Source of the DNA: Rhodobacterales bacterium 34-62-10
GTDB taxonomy: Bacteria; Pseudomonadota; Alphaproteobacteria; Rhodobacterales; Rhodobacteraceae
Length of the DNA stretch: 6,459 bases
Assembly: GCA_002282555.1 (NCBI GenBank)
Contig: NCJR01000124.1
Span: forward strand, 1 to 6,459
Reading direction: 5' to 3'
Positions within the stretch are counted from its first letter, which is position 1. Each line of letters begins with the position of its first letter. Below the pieces are notes generated by a model. It saw nothing but the letters and a program-made list of their open reading frames with translations, searched no databases and was not told where the DNA came from. Of this stretch, positions 5,578 to 6,459 are shown piece after piece. A program made the position numbers and the translations under genes.

Positions 5578-5651
5578 TGGAGCGGGTGAAGGGAATCGAA
5601 CCCTCGTATTCAGCTTGGGAAGCTGCTGCTCTACCATTGAGCTACACCCGC
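5578..5651 (-). tRNA. tRNA-Gly (anticodon CCC)
   Basis: On the minus strand the full cloverleaf can be drawn: acceptor stem GCGGGTG with CACCCGC (7 bp), D arm GCTC-AATGGTA-GAGC, anticodon arm GCAGC-TTCCCAA-GCTGA, a 4-nt variable loop ATAC, and T arm GAGGG-TTCGATT-CCCTT. The loop TTCCCAA gives anticodon CCC, reading the glycine codon GGG. Discriminator base U73 is followed by an encoded CCA (5578-5580). The top anticodon-stem pair is a G27-A43 mismatch; the rest pairs. The sequence closely resembles E. coli tRNA-Gly(CCC). It lies 35 nt after the stop of the RACo-like gene on the same strand. Confidence 0.97.
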
Positions 5652-5661
5652 GACGCGTTGA

Positions 5662-5690
5662 CAGGTAAGTCAGGCGTCGGTCACCGTCAA
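5662..5690 (-). promoter_or_regulatory. Candidate tRNA-Gly promoter overlapping the stop codon of the upstream gene
   Basis: On the minus strand CTTGACG at 5691-5685 contains TTGACG, with the CTTGAC core typical of strong alphaproteobacterial promoters. After 17 nt comes TACCTG (5667-5662), a weak -10. The mature tRNA begins 10 nt further on, so the primary transcript would have only a few extra 5' bases. The TGA inside the -35 (5689-5687) is the stop codon of the RACo-like gene. Confidence 0.45.
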
Positions 5691-6459
5691 GCCCTTCTGC
5701 GCCGGCGTCTGCCGCCGTCTTCGCCGTCGCCACCTTCGCCGCGTGTGTTGAACGAGGGGGAGGGCAGGGTGACGATCTTGGCCAGTTCCGGGAAAGGGTC
5801 GGTCTTGTGCGGGATCGCGTTGGCGGCGACGAAATGTTCCTGAAACTTCGGCTCGATGGCGGTTTCGACCTTGGTGATCTGGCCAACGACCGTTTCGATC
5901 TCGGCACGGGCCGCGACGTTGCACAGCGCAATCCGCGCGCCGGTGCCTGCGGCATTGCCTGCGCTGAAGACCTTGTCCAGCGGCACATCGGGGATCATGC
6001 CCAGCACCATCGCATGTTTGGGGCTGATATGGGCCCCGAAAGCACCCGCCAGCACCACGCGGTCGACCTTGTCCACGCCCATTTCATCCATCAACAGGCG
6101 AGCGCCTGCATAAAGCGCGGATTTGGCCAGCTGGATCGCGCGGATATCGCCTTGGGTCACGCTGATCAGCGGCCCACCCGTGGCGGTGCTGTCATGGATC
6201 ACATAGGCATGGGTGCGCCCTTCCAGCACGCAGCGCGCCGTGCCCGTCTGGTCGGGCGATCCGATCAGGCCGGATTCGTCCAGCAGCCCCGCCATGCGCA
6301 TCTCGGCCACCGCCTCGATGATGCCGGACCCGCAGATGCCGGTGATGCCGGATGCGGCGGCGGCCTCGTCAAAGCCCGCCTCATCCGACCACAGCTCGGT
6401 GCCGATGATGCGGAAGCGGGGTTCTTTGGTGACGGGGTCGATCTCGATCCGCTCGATCG
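5687..6459 (-). CDS. RACo/RamA-like ASKHA (DUF4445) corrinoid-protein reductive activator, C-terminal part (5' end outside window)
   Basis: The frame is open from the right edge to a TGA at 5687-5689, about 256 residues. The GTG at 6310 is not the true start, because conserved sequence continues upstream of it (IERIEIDPVTKEPRFRIIG and then GITGICGSGIIEAVAE). The GICGSGII motif (about 6317-6340), ISVTQGDIRAIQLAKSALYAG, DRVVLAGAFGAHISPKHA...GMIPD and VFSAGNAAGTGARIAL are hallmarks of the C-terminal actin-like ATPase domain of RACo/RamA proteins. Such proteins use ATP and an N-terminal 2Fe-2S domain (outside this window) to reduce inactive Co(II) corrinoid back to Co(I). In Rhodobacteraceae a RamA-like protein has been linked genetically to the split cobalamin-dependent methionine synthase, which lacks its own reactivation domain; that role here is inference. 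The tail is Gly/Asp/Glu-rich and ends RRRRRRA. tRNA-Gly follows 35 nt downstream. Confidence 0.88.
   Translation of the reverse strand, partial: IERIEIDPVTKEPRFRIIGTELWSDEAGFDEAAAASGITGICGSGIIEAVAEMRMAGLLDESGLIGSPDQTGTARCVLEGRTHAYVIHDSTATGGPLISVTQGDIRAIQLAKSALYAGARLLMDEMGVDKVDRVVLAGAFGAHISPKHAMVLGMIPDVPLDKVFSAGNAAGTGARIALCNVAARAEIETVVGQITKVETAIEPKFQEHFVAANAIPHKTDPFPELAKIVTLPSPSFNTRGEGGDGEDGGRRRRRRA

Noticed and set aside
5352..5651. Possible integration (att) site at tRNA-Gly
   Set aside because: No integrase gene and no direct repeat of the tRNA 3' end longer than 8 bp is present in the window. The genes on both sides look like ordinary chromosomal genes of the same composition.
1..6459. 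CRISPR array, insertion sequence, toxin-antitoxin or defence system
   Set aside because: No regularly spaced repeats, no transposase motifs or terminal inverted repeats, and no small paired genes of these types were seen on either strand.

Overview
The window looks like an ordinary chromosomal stretch of an alphaproteobacterium, most likely of the Rhodobacteraceae (Roseobacter/Rhodobacter group). The basis is the high GC content, the gene families present (a Gram-negative AbrB-duplication membrane protein, an HSD10-type SDR, a RACo/RamA-like activator with an Arg-rich tail), tRNA-Gly(CCC) with an encoded CCA, and promoter-like sequences of the CTTGAC-N17-CTATAT type. This placement is an inference from gene content; no marker gene is present.

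Layout from left to right. Positions 1-126 (+) hold the 3' end of a gene that looks like a PaiB-type FMN-binding protein. A bidirectional hairpin terminator (144-166) separates it from two minus-strand genes: an HSD10-like short-chain dehydrogenase (200-955) and, upstream of it, an AbrB-family integral membrane protein (1039-2064, probably starting further upstream). A divergent intergenic region (about 2098-2252) carries promoter-like sequences on both strands and a short direct repeat. The only complete plus-strand gene is next (2253-3866): a 537-residue protein with a TPR-like N-terminus and an AlgX/AlgJ-type SGNH acyltransferase domain, without a visible signal peptide or membrane anchor. 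It converges on a minus-strand block consisting of a class I SAM methyltransferase (3960-4583), a DJ-1/PfpI/Hsp31-like protein (4677-5351), tRNA-Gly(CCC) (5578-5651) and the C-terminal part of a RACo/RamA-like ASKHA protein (5687 to beyond the right edge).

The genes do not form one pathway. The SDR and AbrB genes could be co-transcribed, but the SDR has its own promoter-like sequence with a palindrome. DJ-1 and the methyltransferase are codirectional with a strong inverted repeat between them. The RACo-like gene is inferred to reactivate a corrinoid enzyme, possibly the split methionine synthase of this family, whose genes are not in the window.

I see no mobile element, CRISPR array, toxin-antitoxin pair or defence locus, and no clear sign of an undescribed multi-gene system. 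The least standard items are the orphan, apparently cytoplasmic TPR-SGNH protein, the unusual start of the AbrB gene, the hairpin with two competing registers between DJ-1 and the methyltransferase, and a tRNA promoter that seems to overlap the stop codon of the RACo-like gene.
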